DNA of 64,000 nucleotides from Labilithrix sp. (GTDB taxonomy: Bacteria > Myxococcota_A > Polyangia > Polyangiales > Polyangiaceae), in NCBI GenBank assembly GCA_019637155.1, contig JAHBWE010000021.1:114827-178826 (forward strand). The letters run 5' to 3'. Shown piece by piece: positions 1 to 8,960 of the stretch. Positions within the stretch are counted from its first letter, which is position 1. Each line of letters starts with the position of its first letter. Both the position numbers and the translations under genes were made by a program. The notes below the pieces were generated by a model. That model had not been told where the DNA came from, did not search any database, and saw only the letters and a program-made list of their open reading frames with translations.

Positions 1-545
1 GCGAGGAGCGGCGCCCAGTCGTCGAGCAACTCCAGCGACGCCTTGCCTTCCCGGTACTTCGTGAGCCACGCTTGGCGCATCCGGATGACCTGCTCGCCGT
101 GCCCGATCTGCAGGCGCTCGAGGACCACGGTTGCCTTCGACCGAAATCGCACAGGGATGCGGTCGGTCATGACGACCTGAAGCGATGGCAACAGCATCTC
201 GAACCACCCCGGCCGCACGTCGAACGGATCGAGGACAAGGTCGTCGAGCGTACCTTTCGAGGAGTTTACCCAACCGGCCGCGTAGCGATAGTTCGACCAG
301 TCGTACGCAAGGTGACGGGCCCCGCCTTCGATCGAGAGATAGTGATCGACCGTCCCGACCGGCTCGTACATCGCCGAGTACCCGCAGCGGTGACCGAAAG
401 CCTCCGCCAACTCCGCGCGGACGAGCCGCCAGTGCCCAGGCGGCCGCGTCCGGCTCGCGGCATTTTTCTCGAGCCAGGCATTCCCGGGCTTCGCCACCAT
501 GCTCGCGTGCTTCTTTGGCGCCGGAGAGCGCTTCACCGGGATCAC
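1..545 (-). CDS. HNH endonuclease, PtuB-like (partial, runs off left edge)
   Basis: About 181 residues are visible before the window edge. A GTG start at 545 overlaps the stop of the ATPase gene (GTGA, 542-545), so the two are translationally coupled. The N-terminal third has a Trp-containing helix followed by a short CGYSAMYE segment, then VDHYLS and later YDWSNYRYA and a VNSSKG segment. This is the order of the beta-beta-alpha metal HNH fold: VDH catalytic His, W-S-N middle Asn, N-x3 final position. The usual two zinc CxxC pairs are reduced to a single Cys, as in the divergent HNH proteins paired with RecF/SMC-like ATPases. With the ATPase upstream it looks like the effector nuclease of a Septu-type (PtuAB) defence pair. 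Family assignment is by motif reading only; the C-terminus is outside the window. Confidence 0.7.
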   Translation of the reverse strand, partial: MIPVKRSPAPKKHASMVAKPGNAWLEKNAASRTRPPGHWRLVRAELAEAFGHRCGYSAMYEPVGTVDHYLSIEGGARHLAYDWSNYRYAAGWVNSSKGTLDDLVLDPFDVRPGWFEMLLPSLQVVMTDRIPVRFRSKATVVLERLQIGHGEQVIRMRQAWLTKYREGKASLELLDDWAPLL

Positions 546-1888
546 GCGCGCGAGGTTCCCTTCTTCTTCGCGCCGCTGCGCTTGCGCTTCGCCTGTTTCG
601 GGCCCGGGTGCAGCTCCGGATGCTCGATGATCCATCGAGGCCAGAACGGATCGTGGCCTGCAAGGACCCGACGCAGCTCGGCGTCGATCGACGCCGCAGA
701 GCGCAGCTTCGGCGGTGCTTCGTCCGGCGCTCCGCGCATCAGCGCCTCCGCCGCTTCGATGGCGCGCTCGGCTTCGATCGAGCGTGCCTGCTTCAGGCCG
801 AAGATGTGAGAGACCAACCAGTTCGTGACGTCGCCTTGCTTCGCCCAGGGGATCGTCTCTACGCGCGCGCGGTGCCCCTTCGGCGTGTGGTCGAGCACGA
901 GATGGTGGAGACGATCGGTCGACTCGTCGAACGAGGTCTCGAGCGAGGCGAGCACCATCGGGGAGTGTGTGGCCACGACGAGCTGGACATCGACCTCCGC
1001 GGCGAGCGCGTTGACCACGTCGAGGACGGACGGCAAGAGAGCACGCTGCCAGCGCGGGTGGAGGTGCGCCTCGATCTCGTCGAGGAGGAGCACGATTCGA
1101 TCGGTCGGCTCCTGTCGCGTGATGCGCGTCGCTTCCTTGTGCTCGCGCCATGCCCACACGAGCAAGTAGGCGAGCGCGAGCATTCGCTTGATCCCAGCAG
1201 ACGCGAGCGGCACCGGCGTGAGGCCGTAGGAGAGCATCAGCGTCGGGGTGTCGCGCCGGTCCTCGAGTCGCATCCGCATCGGCTTTCCCGGCTGCAGGAT
1301 CTCCCCCGAGTCGTGCGAGAGGCGCCGGAGCGCCGTGCACAGATCGTCGAACGCGGCGTCCTTCTGGCTCTGCCACGTCAGCCAGTCGCGCTCGAGCCCC
1401 TCGCAAACGGATTTCTCGATCGGCCCTATGCCCTTCCAGACCTGCTCTCGGTCGAAGAAGAACGCTGGGAGTCGATCGGGCGCGCTCACGCCGACGGTAG
1501 GCGCCTCGCGGTAGTAGTTCCGCGCGGGATCCCACACGGCGAAGCTGCCGTCGACTCGCATGTAGACGACCATCCCTGGCTTCGGGGGCCGATGGCCCTT
1601 CTGAGGCCAGGCCTGCTCCTTCCACGAGTACTTGCTCTCGAACATCGAGGACTTGCCAGCTCCTCGAATGCTGTAGGCGATGCTCGGAGTGCTCGTGGCA
1701 TCGCCCGGCCGCGGCCACGCCTGGTGATCGACGTCAGGCCATGTTCGGGTGAGCGCCCACCACCCAAGGTCGAGCAAGAACGTCTTGCCGAGCCCGTTGT
1801 CGCCGGTGAGCACGTTGAGCCGCTGCGCGAAGTCGATCTCGAGCTCAGGAGCGGGCCCAACCTCTCGAAGGTGAAGGCGCTCAAGCAT
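542..1888 (-). CDS. AAA/ABC-type ATPase, PtuA-like (Septu-type defence)
   Basis: 448 residues. It opens with a RecF/SMC-like beta strand and Walker A GDNGLGKT at residues 29-36. A signature-like stretch (PLASAGIKRM, about 227-236) comes before Walker B LLLDEIEAHLHP (about 267-278) and the THSP switch at 307-310. This is the OLD/RecF-like AAA_15/AAA_21 arrangement without a long coiled coil and without a Toprim domain. The Lys/Arg-rich tail ends at the stop that overlaps the start of the HNH nuclease. ATPases of this kind paired with an HNH protein form Septu and retron-Septu complexes, in which the ATPase controls the nuclease. No reverse transcriptase or ncRNA-like partner is seen upstream, where thrS follows after about 125 bases. 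Function is inferred from domain pairing. Confidence 0.75.
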   Translation of the reverse strand: MLERLHLREVGPAPELEIDFAQRLNVLTGDNGLGKTFLLDLGWWALTRTWPDVDHQAWPRPGDATSTPSIAYSIRGAGKSSMFESKYSWKEQAWPQKGHRPPKPGMVVYMRVDGSFAVWDPARNYYREAPTVGVSAPDRLPAFFFDREQVWKGIGPIEKSVCEGLERDWLTWQSQKDAAFDDLCTALRRLSHDSGEILQPGKPMRMRLEDRRDTPTLMLSYGLTPVPLASAGIKRMLALAYLLVWAWREHKEATRITRQEPTDRIVLLLDEIEAHLHPRWQRALLPSVLDVVNALAAEVDVQLVVATHSPMVLASLETSFDESTDRLHHLVLDHTPKGHRARVETIPWAKQGDVTNWLVSHIFGLKQARSIEAERAIEAAEALMRGAPDEAPPKLRSAASIDAELRRVLAGHDPFWPRWIIEHPELHPGPKQAKRKRSGAKKKGTSRA

Positions 1889-2013
1889 GGCGATCGTCCA
1901 GCATCATTCGTTCGGCATCGTACTCGATCTTCCGCTGGCGGCCGCGCACTGAACCAGCGGCAGACTCCCGGCGGATGGGTTTCGGGCGGCGTCCCCCTCA
2001 CCGCTCCGAGGAG

Positions 2014-3990
2014 TCACTCCGTGGGAGGGCTGCTCTCCGCGGCGAGCTTCGCGAGGAAGTCGGCGCGGGGCATCGCGCCGAGGTCGCCGGCGTCGCGGGC
2101 GCGGACCGAGACGGTGCCGGCTTCGGCGTCCTTCGGGCCGACGACGAGCATGTATGGGTGGCGCATCGTGCGCGCGGTGCGGATCTTCGCGCCGAGCTTG
2201 TCGCCGCTGAAGTCTGCCTCCGCGCGGTGGCCCTGCGCCTTGAGCTCCTCGAGGACCGAGCGCCCGTAGGCCTCGCTCTTGTCGCTCACGGTGAGGACGA
2301 TAACCTGCGACGGCGCGAGCCACGTCGGGAAGTTCCCGCCGATGTGCTCGAGGTACACGGACAGGAAACGCTCGAACGTGCCGAAGATGGCGCGGTGGAG
2401 CATCACCGGGCGGTGCGCCTTGCCGTCCTCGCCCGTGTACTCGAGCTCGAAGCGCTCGGGCAGGTTCGGGTCGTACTGCATCGTGCCGAGCTGCCAGCTC
2501 CGCTTCAATGCATCTTGCACGTGGAACTCGAGCTTCGGGCCGTAGAACGCGCCCTCGCCCGGCGAGAACGTGAACGGCAGGCCCGCGCGCTCGAGCCCCT
2601 CCGCGAGCGCCTTCTCGCTCATGTCCCAGTCCTCGTCCGCGCCGATGCGCTTGTCCGGGCGCGTCGCGAGACGGATGTCGATCTTGGTGAGCGAGAACGC
2701 CTTGTAGATCGCGTAGAACATCTTGAGGAAGCGCTCGATCTCGCTCGGCACCTGCTCCCGCGTGCAGAAGATGTGCGCGTCGTCCTGGCAGAACGTGCGC
2801 ACACGCGACAGACCGTGCACGACGCCGCCGCGCTCGTAACGATGCAGCCGACCGAAGTCGGCCACGCGCCACGGGAGCTCGCGGTAGCTCCGCTTCCGCA
2901 CCCCGTAGATGACGCAGTGCGAAGGGCAATTCATCGGTTTTAGCGCAAACGACGATTCCTGGAGCGCCTTCGCGACGCTCTCGGGGGTCGGGTCCTTCGC
3001 CGCGAGCGCCTCCTCGATCACGTCCTCCGTCCAGAGGCGGTACATGTTCTCGTTGTAGTTGCCGAGGTGGCCGCTCGTGCGAAACAGCTTCGGATCGAAC
3101 GCCTGCGGCGTGATCACCTCCTCGTAGCCGTAGTGCACGTAGAGATCGCGCAGGTACTGGACGAGGCGGTTGTAGACGAACGCGCCGCGCGGGAGCAGGA
3201 ACGGCATCGCGGGCGACACCGGATCGAAGAAGAAGAGATCGAGCTCCTTCCCGAGCTTGCGGTGGTCGCGCGCCTTCGCCTCCTCGATGAGCTTCAGGTG
3301 CTCTTCGAGGGCCTCCTTCGTCGGGAACGCCGTGCCGTAGATGCGCTGGAGCATCGGGTTGCGCTCGTCGCCGCGCCAGTACGCGCCCGCCACGCTCGTG
3401 AGCTTCACCGCGCGGAGCTTCCCCGTCGAAGGCACGTGCGGGCCCTCGCAGACGTCGACCCACTCCTCCTTCGTGCCGGCGGGGCCGTGCTTGTAGAGGC
3501 TGATCTCCTCGTCCTCCGGGATGGAGCGGATGATCTCGCACTTGAACGTCTCACCCATCCGCTCGAACAGCGCGAGCGCGTCGTTGCGGGAGACGACCTC
3601 GCGGCGGAACGGCGTGTCCTTCGCGACGACCTCCATCATCGTCTGCTCGATCTTCGCGAGGTCCTCCTCGGTGAAGGAGCCGCCGCCCGCCTTGTCGAAG
3701 TCGTAATAGAAGCCGTCCTCGATCGCGGGGCCGATCGTGACCTTCGTCCCCGGGAAGAGGCGCTGCACGGCGTCGGCCATGACGTGCGCGGTGGAGTGAC
3801 GGATGACGTCGAGGCCTTCCTTGTCGTTCTCGCGAATGACGGAGAACGCCGTGTCCTCCGGGATCGGCGTGAAGAGATCGACGATCCCGTTCTTGCCGAG
3901 GCGCGTGTCGGACGTCTTGATCGCGATGACGTCGGGTGCGAGCTGTCCCTTCTGCTTGACCAGATCCCCCGCGGGGATGCGCTTTTCCAT
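2014..3990 (-). CDS. thrS: Threonine--tRNA ligase
   Basis: 658 residues, close to the usual 640-650. It charges tRNA-Thr in the cytoplasm. An N-terminal TGS domain (about 1-60) is followed by the editing domain with the HxxxH pair H65/H69 and a CEGPH motif. The class II catalytic core shows MNCPSH (zinc-ligand Cys), the motif 2 stretch around FGRLHRYE, and motif 3 around HRAIFGTFER. A C-terminal anticodon-binding domain follows. The ATG start gives the expected TGS beginning. It is transcribed away from the neighbouring lipoprotein gene with about 105 bases between them, so it probably has its own promoter there. No T-box leader is evident and none is expected in this group. Confidence 0.97.
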   Translation of the reverse strand: MEKRIPAGDLVKQKGQLAPDVIAIKTSDTRLGKNGIVDLFTPIPEDTAFSVIRENDKEGLDVIRHSTAHVMADAVQRLFPGTKVTIGPAIEDGFYYDFDKAGGGSFTEEDLAKIEQTMMEVVAKDTPFRREVVSRNDALALFERMGETFKCEIIRSIPEDEEISLYKHGPAGTKEEWVDVCEGPHVPSTGKLRAVKLTSVAGAYWRGDERNPMLQRIYGTAFPTKEALEEHLKLIEEAKARDHRKLGKELDLFFFDPVSPAMPFLLPRGAFVYNRLVQYLRDLYVHYGYEEVITPQAFDPKLFRTSGHLGNYNENMYRLWTEDVIEEALAAKDPTPESVAKALQESSFALKPMNCPSHCVIYGVRKRSYRELPWRVADFGRLHRYERGGVVHGLSRVRTFCQDDAHIFCTREQVPSEIERFLKMFYAIYKAFSLTKIDIRLATRPDKRIGADEDWDMSEKALAEGLERAGLPFTFSPGEGAFYGPKLEFHVQDALKRSWQLGTMQYDPNLPERFELEYTGEDGKAHRPVMLHRAIFGTFERFLSVYLEHIGGNFPTWLAPSQVIVLTVSDKSEAYGRSVLEELKAQGHRAEADFSGDKLGAKIRTARTMRHPYMLVVGPKDAEAGTVSVRARDAGDLGAMPRADFLAKLAAESSPPTE

Positions 3991-4045
3991 GGCGTGTCTC
4001 GAATATCATTAAAGGTGAACGCTTGGCGGCCGCGCAGGGCGGCGC

Positions 4046-4066
4046 CGCTTCGTGGCTCGCGAAGCG
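4046..4066 (-). terminator. Possible hairpin between a lipoprotein gene and thrS
   Basis: A 7-bp inverted repeat (CGCTTCG, 7-base loop, CGAAGCG) sits just after the end of the PQQ-like lipoprotein gene and before thrS. There is no clear U-tract, so it is only a weak terminator candidate. Confidence 0.3.
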
Positions 4067-4095
4067 CCGGCCGCGGGAACGATCCCGGACCGGCG

Positions 4096-5541
4096 CTAAC
4101 GCGTCAGGCCGACGCGGTAGAGCGCGCCCGGAGAGTCCGTCGCGACGTAGAGCGCGCCGTCGATCGGCGAGACCGCGACGCCCGACGGACGCGGCGAGTC
4201 CGCGTTCGCGTCCGTGCGCCACTGCCAGCGGCCGTCCTTCGGCTTGCCGCCCTCGGCGCCGCCGAACACGACCTCGTGCGGCCACGTCGTCTCGTCCTTC
4301 GTCGACGCCGGCATCGGCGACGAGCCGTCCGGATGGAACGGCTGCCACACGACCTTGTGGCCGGTGGACGCGTCGCGGTTCCACGAGCCGTGGAGCGCGA
4401 TGAACGCGCCGCCGCGCCACCTCTCCGGCAGCGCGCCCGACGGCTGCTTGTCGAAGAACGTGATGTCGAGCGGCGCCGCGTGCGCCTGGACGAAGGTCGT
4501 CGGCTTCTGCGAATTCGCCGCGCACCACGCGTCGTCGCGATCGGGCTGGTTCACGAAGCCGGCCATGAGCTGCGTGCCCGCCGGCGCGTCGAGCGCGCCG
4601 CCGACGACCACGCGCTGCGCGGTGAAGCAGAACGGGTAGCCGTAATTCTTCCCGGCCGCGACCTCCGCGACCTGCTCGCCGGGGTTGTCCTGGTGGACGT
4701 CGGCGCCCTTGTACGATTGGTTGTCGAGGCCGTTGACGACGGCGTAGATCTTCCCCGTCGTCTCGTTGCGCGCGAAGCCGTTCGGGTTCCGGAGCCCGAG
4801 CGAGACGTTCTCGCCGTCCTTGTTCCAGTCGAACGGCGTGCCGGCGACGAGCTTCGAGAGATCGAACCGCTTGATGAGCGAGCGCTTGCCGTCGTACTCG
4901 CCCTTCACCTGATCGTCGTGCGACTGGTTCCCGGAGGAGCCCGAGTCGACGTAGAGGAAGCCGTCGTAGACCTTCGCCGTGCGCATCGCGTGGCCGCCGC
5001 CGGGCTGGTTGACGACGACGTCCTCCGCCGGTCCACCCTGCGGCGCCGCGGGATCCCAGGCGAAGCGCTTCACGCCGGTCGGCGAGCCGGCGTAGACGTA
5101 GTTGCCGGCGACGTCGATGAACGCGTTGTTCGTGTCGCCGCCCGCCTCGCCCCAGGTCGTGATCTCGCTCGCGGAAAAGCGGCCGTCCCCGTCGGCGTCG
5201 TGCATGAGGACGATGCGTCCGCTCGAGAGCGCGCCGAGGATGTCGCCGTTCGGCGCGAACGTGATCTGACGGAGGTGGCTCACCTTCTCGTTCGCGACGA
5301 GGCGCACGCAGAGACCGTCCGCGACGAACGCGTCGTCGCCGAGCGGCTCGCCGCGGCAAGGATCGCCCTCACCTTTCGGGAAGGTCGTCTGCGGTCCGCC
5401 GTCGGGCCCCGGCGGGACGTCCCCGGGACCGCCGTCGAGCGACGACGCCGCCGGCGTCGTGTCGTCTCCTCCGCACGCGGCGAACGAGGAGAAGAGCGCG
5501 CAGAGCGGCAGGGCCACGCGACGAAAAGCCATGGGCTTCAA
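4096..5541 (-). CDS. PQQ-dependent sugar dehydrogenase-like lipoprotein
   Basis: 481 residues with a lipoprotein signal peptide (lipobox ending at C23, SSFAAC). The rest is a six-bladed beta-propeller of the soluble glucose/sorbosone dehydrogenase type. Visible blade motifs include RQITFAPNGDILG, HDADGDGRFS, LRNPNGFARNE, GKNYGYPFC, IALHGSWNRD and PSGVAVSPIDGALYV. Family members oxidise sugars or aldoses in the periplasm using PQQ and calcium; the substrate cannot be read from sequence. It is anchored in the envelope and stands alone, with thrS downstream and an unrelated Cys-rich protein gene upstream. No PQQ biosynthesis gene is in the window. It could be a non-enzymatic propeller. Confidence 0.85.
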   Translation of the reverse strand: MKPMAFRRVALPLCALFSSFAACGGDDTTPAASSLDGGPGDVPPGPDGGPQTTFPKGEGDPCRGEPLGDDAFVADGLCVRLVANEKVSHLRQITFAPNGDILGALSSGRIVLMHDADGDGRFSASEITTWGEAGGDTNNAFIDVAGNYVYAGSPTGVKRFAWDPAAPQGGPAEDVVVNQPGGGHAMRTAKVYDGFLYVDSGSSGNQSHDDQVKGEYDGKRSLIKRFDLSKLVAGTPFDWNKDGENVSLGLRNPNGFARNETTGKIYAVVNGLDNQSYKGADVHQDNPGEQVAEVAAGKNYGYPFCFTAQRVVVGGALDAPAGTQLMAGFVNQPDRDDAWCAANSQKPTTFVQAHAAPLDITFFDKQPSGALPERWRGGAFIALHGSWNRDASTGHKVVWQPFHPDGSSPMPASTKDETTWPHEVVFGGAEGGKPKDGRWQWRTDANADSPRPSGVAVSPIDGALYVATDSPGALYRVGLTR

Positions 5542-5571
5542 CGTAGCCCCGCCGCCGCGGAATGCCAGCGC

Positions 5572-6414
5572 CTACGGCGACGGTCCGGCGTCGAGGTCTT
5601 CTTCGTAGACGCCGAGCTCGCGCCGGACGTCGAGCTCGCACTTGTCGCCGCAGCCCTTGCGCGCGGAGCACGTGAAGAGATCGAACGCACGGCACCGCGC
5701 CACACGGTCGTCGGGGTTCGAGTTGGCGCCGAGCGGCGCGAACTCGTCGAGGCAGCGCTGGAAACACGGCGACGCCCGCGCCTCGAGCGGAGGTGGGGAA
5801 TCGGTCTTGCACACCGTCTCGAGCGTGTCCTCGAGGAAGCCCGGCGGCGTGCGCGCGGCGCCCTGGATCGACGACGCGAAGGTGTTCGGGCACTTCGTCG
5901 TGATGCACTCGAGGAACAGCTTGCACTGGCGGTTGCCGTAGCACGATTGGATCTGCTCGCAGCAGGCGCCGCCGATGCAGCGGTCGCATTCGGGTGTGAC
6001 GATCAACGTCACGGCGGGATCGAGATCGCAGGTCGGGACGCGGCAGTCGCCTCCGCACCCGCTGCGCATGCATTGATAGAGCTGGCGGCTCGCGGGCGAT
6101 ACGAGGGCGGCCTTGCATTCGGGCTCGGCGCTCTGGCTCCTCAGCATCACGCACGCCTGCGCGTCCTTCACCTCGTCGGCGCACGACGCGTCACCCTCGA
6201 GGCAGGCGCCGACCGGCTCGCAGCACTTCTCCTGCAGGCAGCGCGTGCACGGATCCGGATCCGGCCCCGCTTCGTTGCTCACGAGCACGTTCGTGCGATC
6301 GCCGCGACACTCGCCGTCGGGGAACGACGCGCACGACGCGTTGCCGAACACGGTGCTCATCGAAACGAGGACCGCGCAGGCGGCCCAGATCACGAAGAGG
6401 CGGCGCGCGAGCAT
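5572..6414 (-). CDS. Secreted Cys-rich protein
   Basis: 280 residues starting with MLARRLF, a hydrophobic signal segment ending around SCAS. The mature part has more than 20 cysteines, many in pairs or CxxC spacing (CTRCLQEKCCE, CDRCIGGACCEQ, CMRSGCGGDC), which suggests a disulfide-stabilised exported protein. The ATG at 6414 overlaps the stop of the upstream TPR membrane protein by one base (TGATG), so the two are translationally coupled, and the kinase gene lies just upstream in the same orientation. Such Cys-rich lipoprotein-like proteins are common in Polyangiales and mostly lack an assigned function. Probably cell-surface or periplasmic. Confidence 0.75.
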   Translation of the reverse strand: MLARRLFVIWAACAVLVSMSTVFGNASCASFPDGECRGDRTNVLVSNEAGPDPDPCTRCLQEKCCEPVGACLEGDASCADEVKDAQACVMLRSQSAEPECKAALVSPASRQLYQCMRSGCGGDCRVPTCDLDPAVTLIVTPECDRCIGGACCEQIQSCYGNRQCKLFLECITTKCPNTFASSIQGAARTPPGFLEDTLETVCKTDSPPPLEARASPCFQRCLDEFAPLGANSNPDDRVARCRAFDLFTCSARKGCGDKCELDVRRELGVYEEDLDAGPSP

Positions 6415-7481
6415 CAGAACGTCCCGGCCAGCCCGGCGCCGTTCGGCGAGACGACCGGCGTCACGGCGACGACCTTCTCCTTCAGCGGGCGCGTCGCGAA
6501 GACGCTGCCGATGCCGCCGAAGACGACCGTCGTCACGATGCCCGCGATCATGGCGACGCGCGCGGCCTGGAAGCGGGTCCACGCCCCCTCGAACCGGTCG
6601 TCGACGATCGCGGTCTCGCGCCCCGGGAGGACGCTGCCGGTGGGCCCCGTCTTGGTCCGCGGCGGGCAGTAGTTCGGGCCGCACAGGTCGTCCGCCGACG
6701 AGTTCGCGTCGATCATGACGATGGCTCCGATCGTGGCGACGACGAGGCCGCCCGCGGCGATGCCGAAGCCGACGAACGTGAGCGGGTTCGTCGTGCGCAC
6801 GTAGACGACCTGACCGCCGGGGCCCGTCAGCGGCGGCGGCTTCGGCGCGATCCACTGCGGCGTCAGCACGACGTCCTTCACCTCCGCCTCGGCGACCTCG
6901 ACGTGGACCGTCTGCTCGGGCCCGTCGCCCGCCTTCGCGACGACGTCGTGCGGCCCGGGGTCGACCGCGCGCACCTCCTCGTTGCTCTTCATCGAGATCG
7001 TCTCGTCGTCGATGCGGACGACCGCGGTCGCGTCGGGCGGGAGCGTGAGCTTGATGCGGAGCGAAGGGATGCGCGGCTCGAGCTCGTTCGCGAGGCGCGC
7101 GGACTCTTCGCGCGCGGCGGCGGAGCGCGGCGACTCCTCGAGCGAGGGCGGCAGGCGCACGACCTTGCCGAAGAGCTCGCGCGCCTGCAGCACGTTGCCG
7201 AGGAGCATGTGCGTCTTCGCGAGCTCGAAGCCGGTGATCGGCGTCTGCACGAGGTCCCACGCGGTGGAGAGCCGCGCGAGCGCGCCCGCGTTGTCGCCCT
7301 TCTCGCGCAGCGCGAGGCCGTCGCGCAGCGCGGTCCGCGCGGTGGTGAGGTCGCCGGCGGTGGGCTCGCGCCGCGCCTCGGGCGCGGGCGCCGGCGCGGG
7401 TGGCGGTGGCGGATCCGCGGCGTGCGCGACGCCGGACGCGAGCACGACGGCGAGCGCGGCGGCGATGGCGGGTGCTCTCAC
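6414..7481 (-). CDS. TPR/PEGA-like membrane protein next to a Ser/Thr kinase
   Basis: 355 residues. A cleavable signal peptide (ends AHAAD) is followed by a Pro/Ala linker, a TPR-like region (GLALREKGDNAGALARL, then LLGNVLQARELFG), a beta-rich PEGA-like section, and two hydrophobic segments near residues 235-260 and 310-330. It starts 4 bases after the kinase gene, so both are probably in one operon. The same pair (kinase plus TPR/PEGA/TM protein) recurs at 51093-53605 with similar layout. It may be a partner or substrate of the kinase at the envelope; the role is unproven. Confidence 0.75.
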   Translation of the reverse strand: MRAPAIAAALAVVLASGVAHAADPPPPPAPAPAPEARREPTAGDLTTARTALRDGLALREKGDNAGALARLSTAWDLVQTPITGFELAKTHMLLGNVLQARELFGKVVRLPPSLEESPRSAAAREESARLANELEPRIPSLRIKLTLPPDATAVVRIDDETISMKSNEEVRAVDPGPHDVVAKAGDGPEQTVHVEVAEAEVKDVVLTPQWIAPKPPPLTGPGGQVVYVRTTNPLTFVGFGIAAGGLVVATIGAIVMIDANSSADDLCGPNYCPPRTKTGPTGSVLPGRETAIVDDRFEGAWTRFQAARVAMIAGIVTTVVFGGIGSVFATRPLKEKVVAVTPVVSPNGAGLAGTF

Positions 7482-7485
7482 TCGC

Positions 7486-8937
7486 TCAGAATAGAGGATC
7501 GTCGTTCGGCTTGGCAGACGGCTTCGGCGGGGGGGCCGGCGCGGGCGGCGGATCGGCGATCGGCGGCGGCTTCGGCCTCGGCCCGACCGCCGGCGCGACG
7601 GGCCGGATCGACGGGACCGCGGGGGCGGGGGCGCCGGCGTCGACCTCGACGGCGGCGGGCGGCGTGTCGGTGACGACGGGCGCGACGGCGGAAGGAGGAG
7701 GGGGTGGCGGCGGCGGCGAGGAGACCGTGACGTCGGGCTCGACGCTCGGCGTGAGGGGCGGGCCGGCGTCGGCTTGTTTGCGCGAGACGACGAAGCCGAC
7801 CGCGCCGACCGCGACGACGAGCCCGCCGATCACGAAGAGGAGGAGCGGCGAGCGCGCCCTGCCGCCGCCGGCGCCGACCGACACGCCGGCCTCGCTCCGC
7901 GCGAGCGCGCCGTCGCGGCGACCGGAGGCGCCGGAGTCGTCGAGCGCGGTCTTCGCGAAGCCGAGCGCGCTGTTCACGCCGCTCGGGACGGAGCTCGGCT
8001 TGTCGCGCGCGCCCGAGTCCGACGACGCGGACATCGGCATCGAGACGACGCCCTCGAACGCGGCGCGCAGCCCGTCGGCGAGCTCCTTCGCGCTCCCGAA
8101 CCGATCGGCCGGCGCCGGAGCGCACGCGCGCGCGAACCACGCGTCGACCGCGGCGGGGAGCGCGGGGTTGACGTCGGAGGGCTTCGGCGGCTGGCCCGTC
8201 GCGATCTTCACCGCGAGCGCGCCGAACGAAGGCCCGTCGTACGGCCGCTGGCCGGTGAGCGCCTCGAACGCGACGACGCCGAGCGCCCAGAGGTCGCTCC
8301 GCAGGTCGATCACCTTCTGCGCGGTGACCTGCTCCGGGCTCATGTAGAACGGCGTGCCGACGATCTGACCGGTCTTCGTCTCGTTGTCGAGCGTCGGCGA
8401 GTCCGGATCGACGACGGAGCTCTTCGCGATCCCGAAGTCGAGGAGCTTCACGAACACCTCCTCCTCGCCGTCGACGAGGAAGATGTTGTCCGGCTTGATG
8501 TCGCGGTGGAGCAGGCCCGCGGCGTGCACCTTCGCGAGCGCCTTCGCGACCTGGATGACGATCGCGACGACCTTCGCCGGATCGAGCGGGCCGCTGCGCT
8601 CGATCTCGTCGCCGAGGTCGTGCCCCTCGAGGTGCTCCATCACGATGAAGGGCACGCCGTCGTCGCTCATGCCGTGATCGAGCATCTGTACGACGTGGGG
8701 GCTCTTCACCTGCGCCGCAGCGGCAGCTTCGCGCGAGAAGCGGCTCCGTGCCCCTTCGCTCTGCCCGAGGTCGTCGAGCATGAACTTCACGACGACGCGC
8801 GTCTTCAGGCCTTGATGATCGGCGAGCCAGACCGCGCCCATGCCGCCGGACGAGAGCGGGCTCACGAGGGAGACCCCCTTCGTGATCTGCTGTCCGGCTG
8901 AGAGGCGCGCCTGCGCGGCCGTCGTCACGGCCCCCAT
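7486..8937 (-). CDS. Transmembrane Ser/Thr protein kinase (Hanks type)
   Basis: 483 residues. Kinase domain about 20-295: Gly-rich loop SSGGMG (29-34), catalytic Lys K51, HRDIKPDN with D146, DFG at 167-169, and activation-segment GTPFYMSPEQ. All core residues are present, so it is probably active. A linker leads to a transmembrane helix at about 364-385, then a roughly 100-residue Pro/Ala-rich outer tail ending DDPLF. This is the usual myxobacterial receptor kinase layout without a recognised sensor domain. It heads an operon with the TPR membrane protein and Cys-rich protein, and is divergent from the phosphatase-fold enzyme gene 23 bases away. Confidence 0.93.
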   Translation of the reverse strand: MGAVTTAAQARLSAGQQITKGVSLVSPLSSGGMGAVWLADHQGLKTRVVVKFMLDDLGQSEGARSRFSREAAAAAQVKSPHVVQMLDHGMSDDGVPFIVMEHLEGHDLGDEIERSGPLDPAKVVAIVIQVAKALAKVHAAGLLHRDIKPDNIFLVDGEEEVFVKLLDFGIAKSSVVDPDSPTLDNETKTGQIVGTPFYMSPEQVTAQKVIDLRSDLWALGVVAFEALTGQRPYDGPSFGALAVKIATGQPPKPSDVNPALPAAVDAWFARACAPAPADRFGSAKELADGLRAAFEGVVSMPMSASSDSGARDKPSSVPSGVNSALGFAKTALDDSGASGRRDGALARSEAGVSVGAGGGRARSPLLLFVIGGLVVAVGAVGFVVSRKQADAGPPLTPSVEPDVTVSSPPPPPPPPSAVAPVVTDTPPAAVEVDAGAPAPAVPSIRPVAPAVGPRPKPPPIADPPPAPAPPPKPSAKPNDDPLF

Positions 8938-8960
8938 GCTAACAGGTATGCTGGTCGGGC

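Noticed and set aside
3067..6672. A 1201-codon plus-strand open frame
   Set aside because: Antisense to thrS, the PQQ-like lipoprotein and Cys-rich genes; very high Arg content and no domain. GC-rich codon bias makes such frames long.
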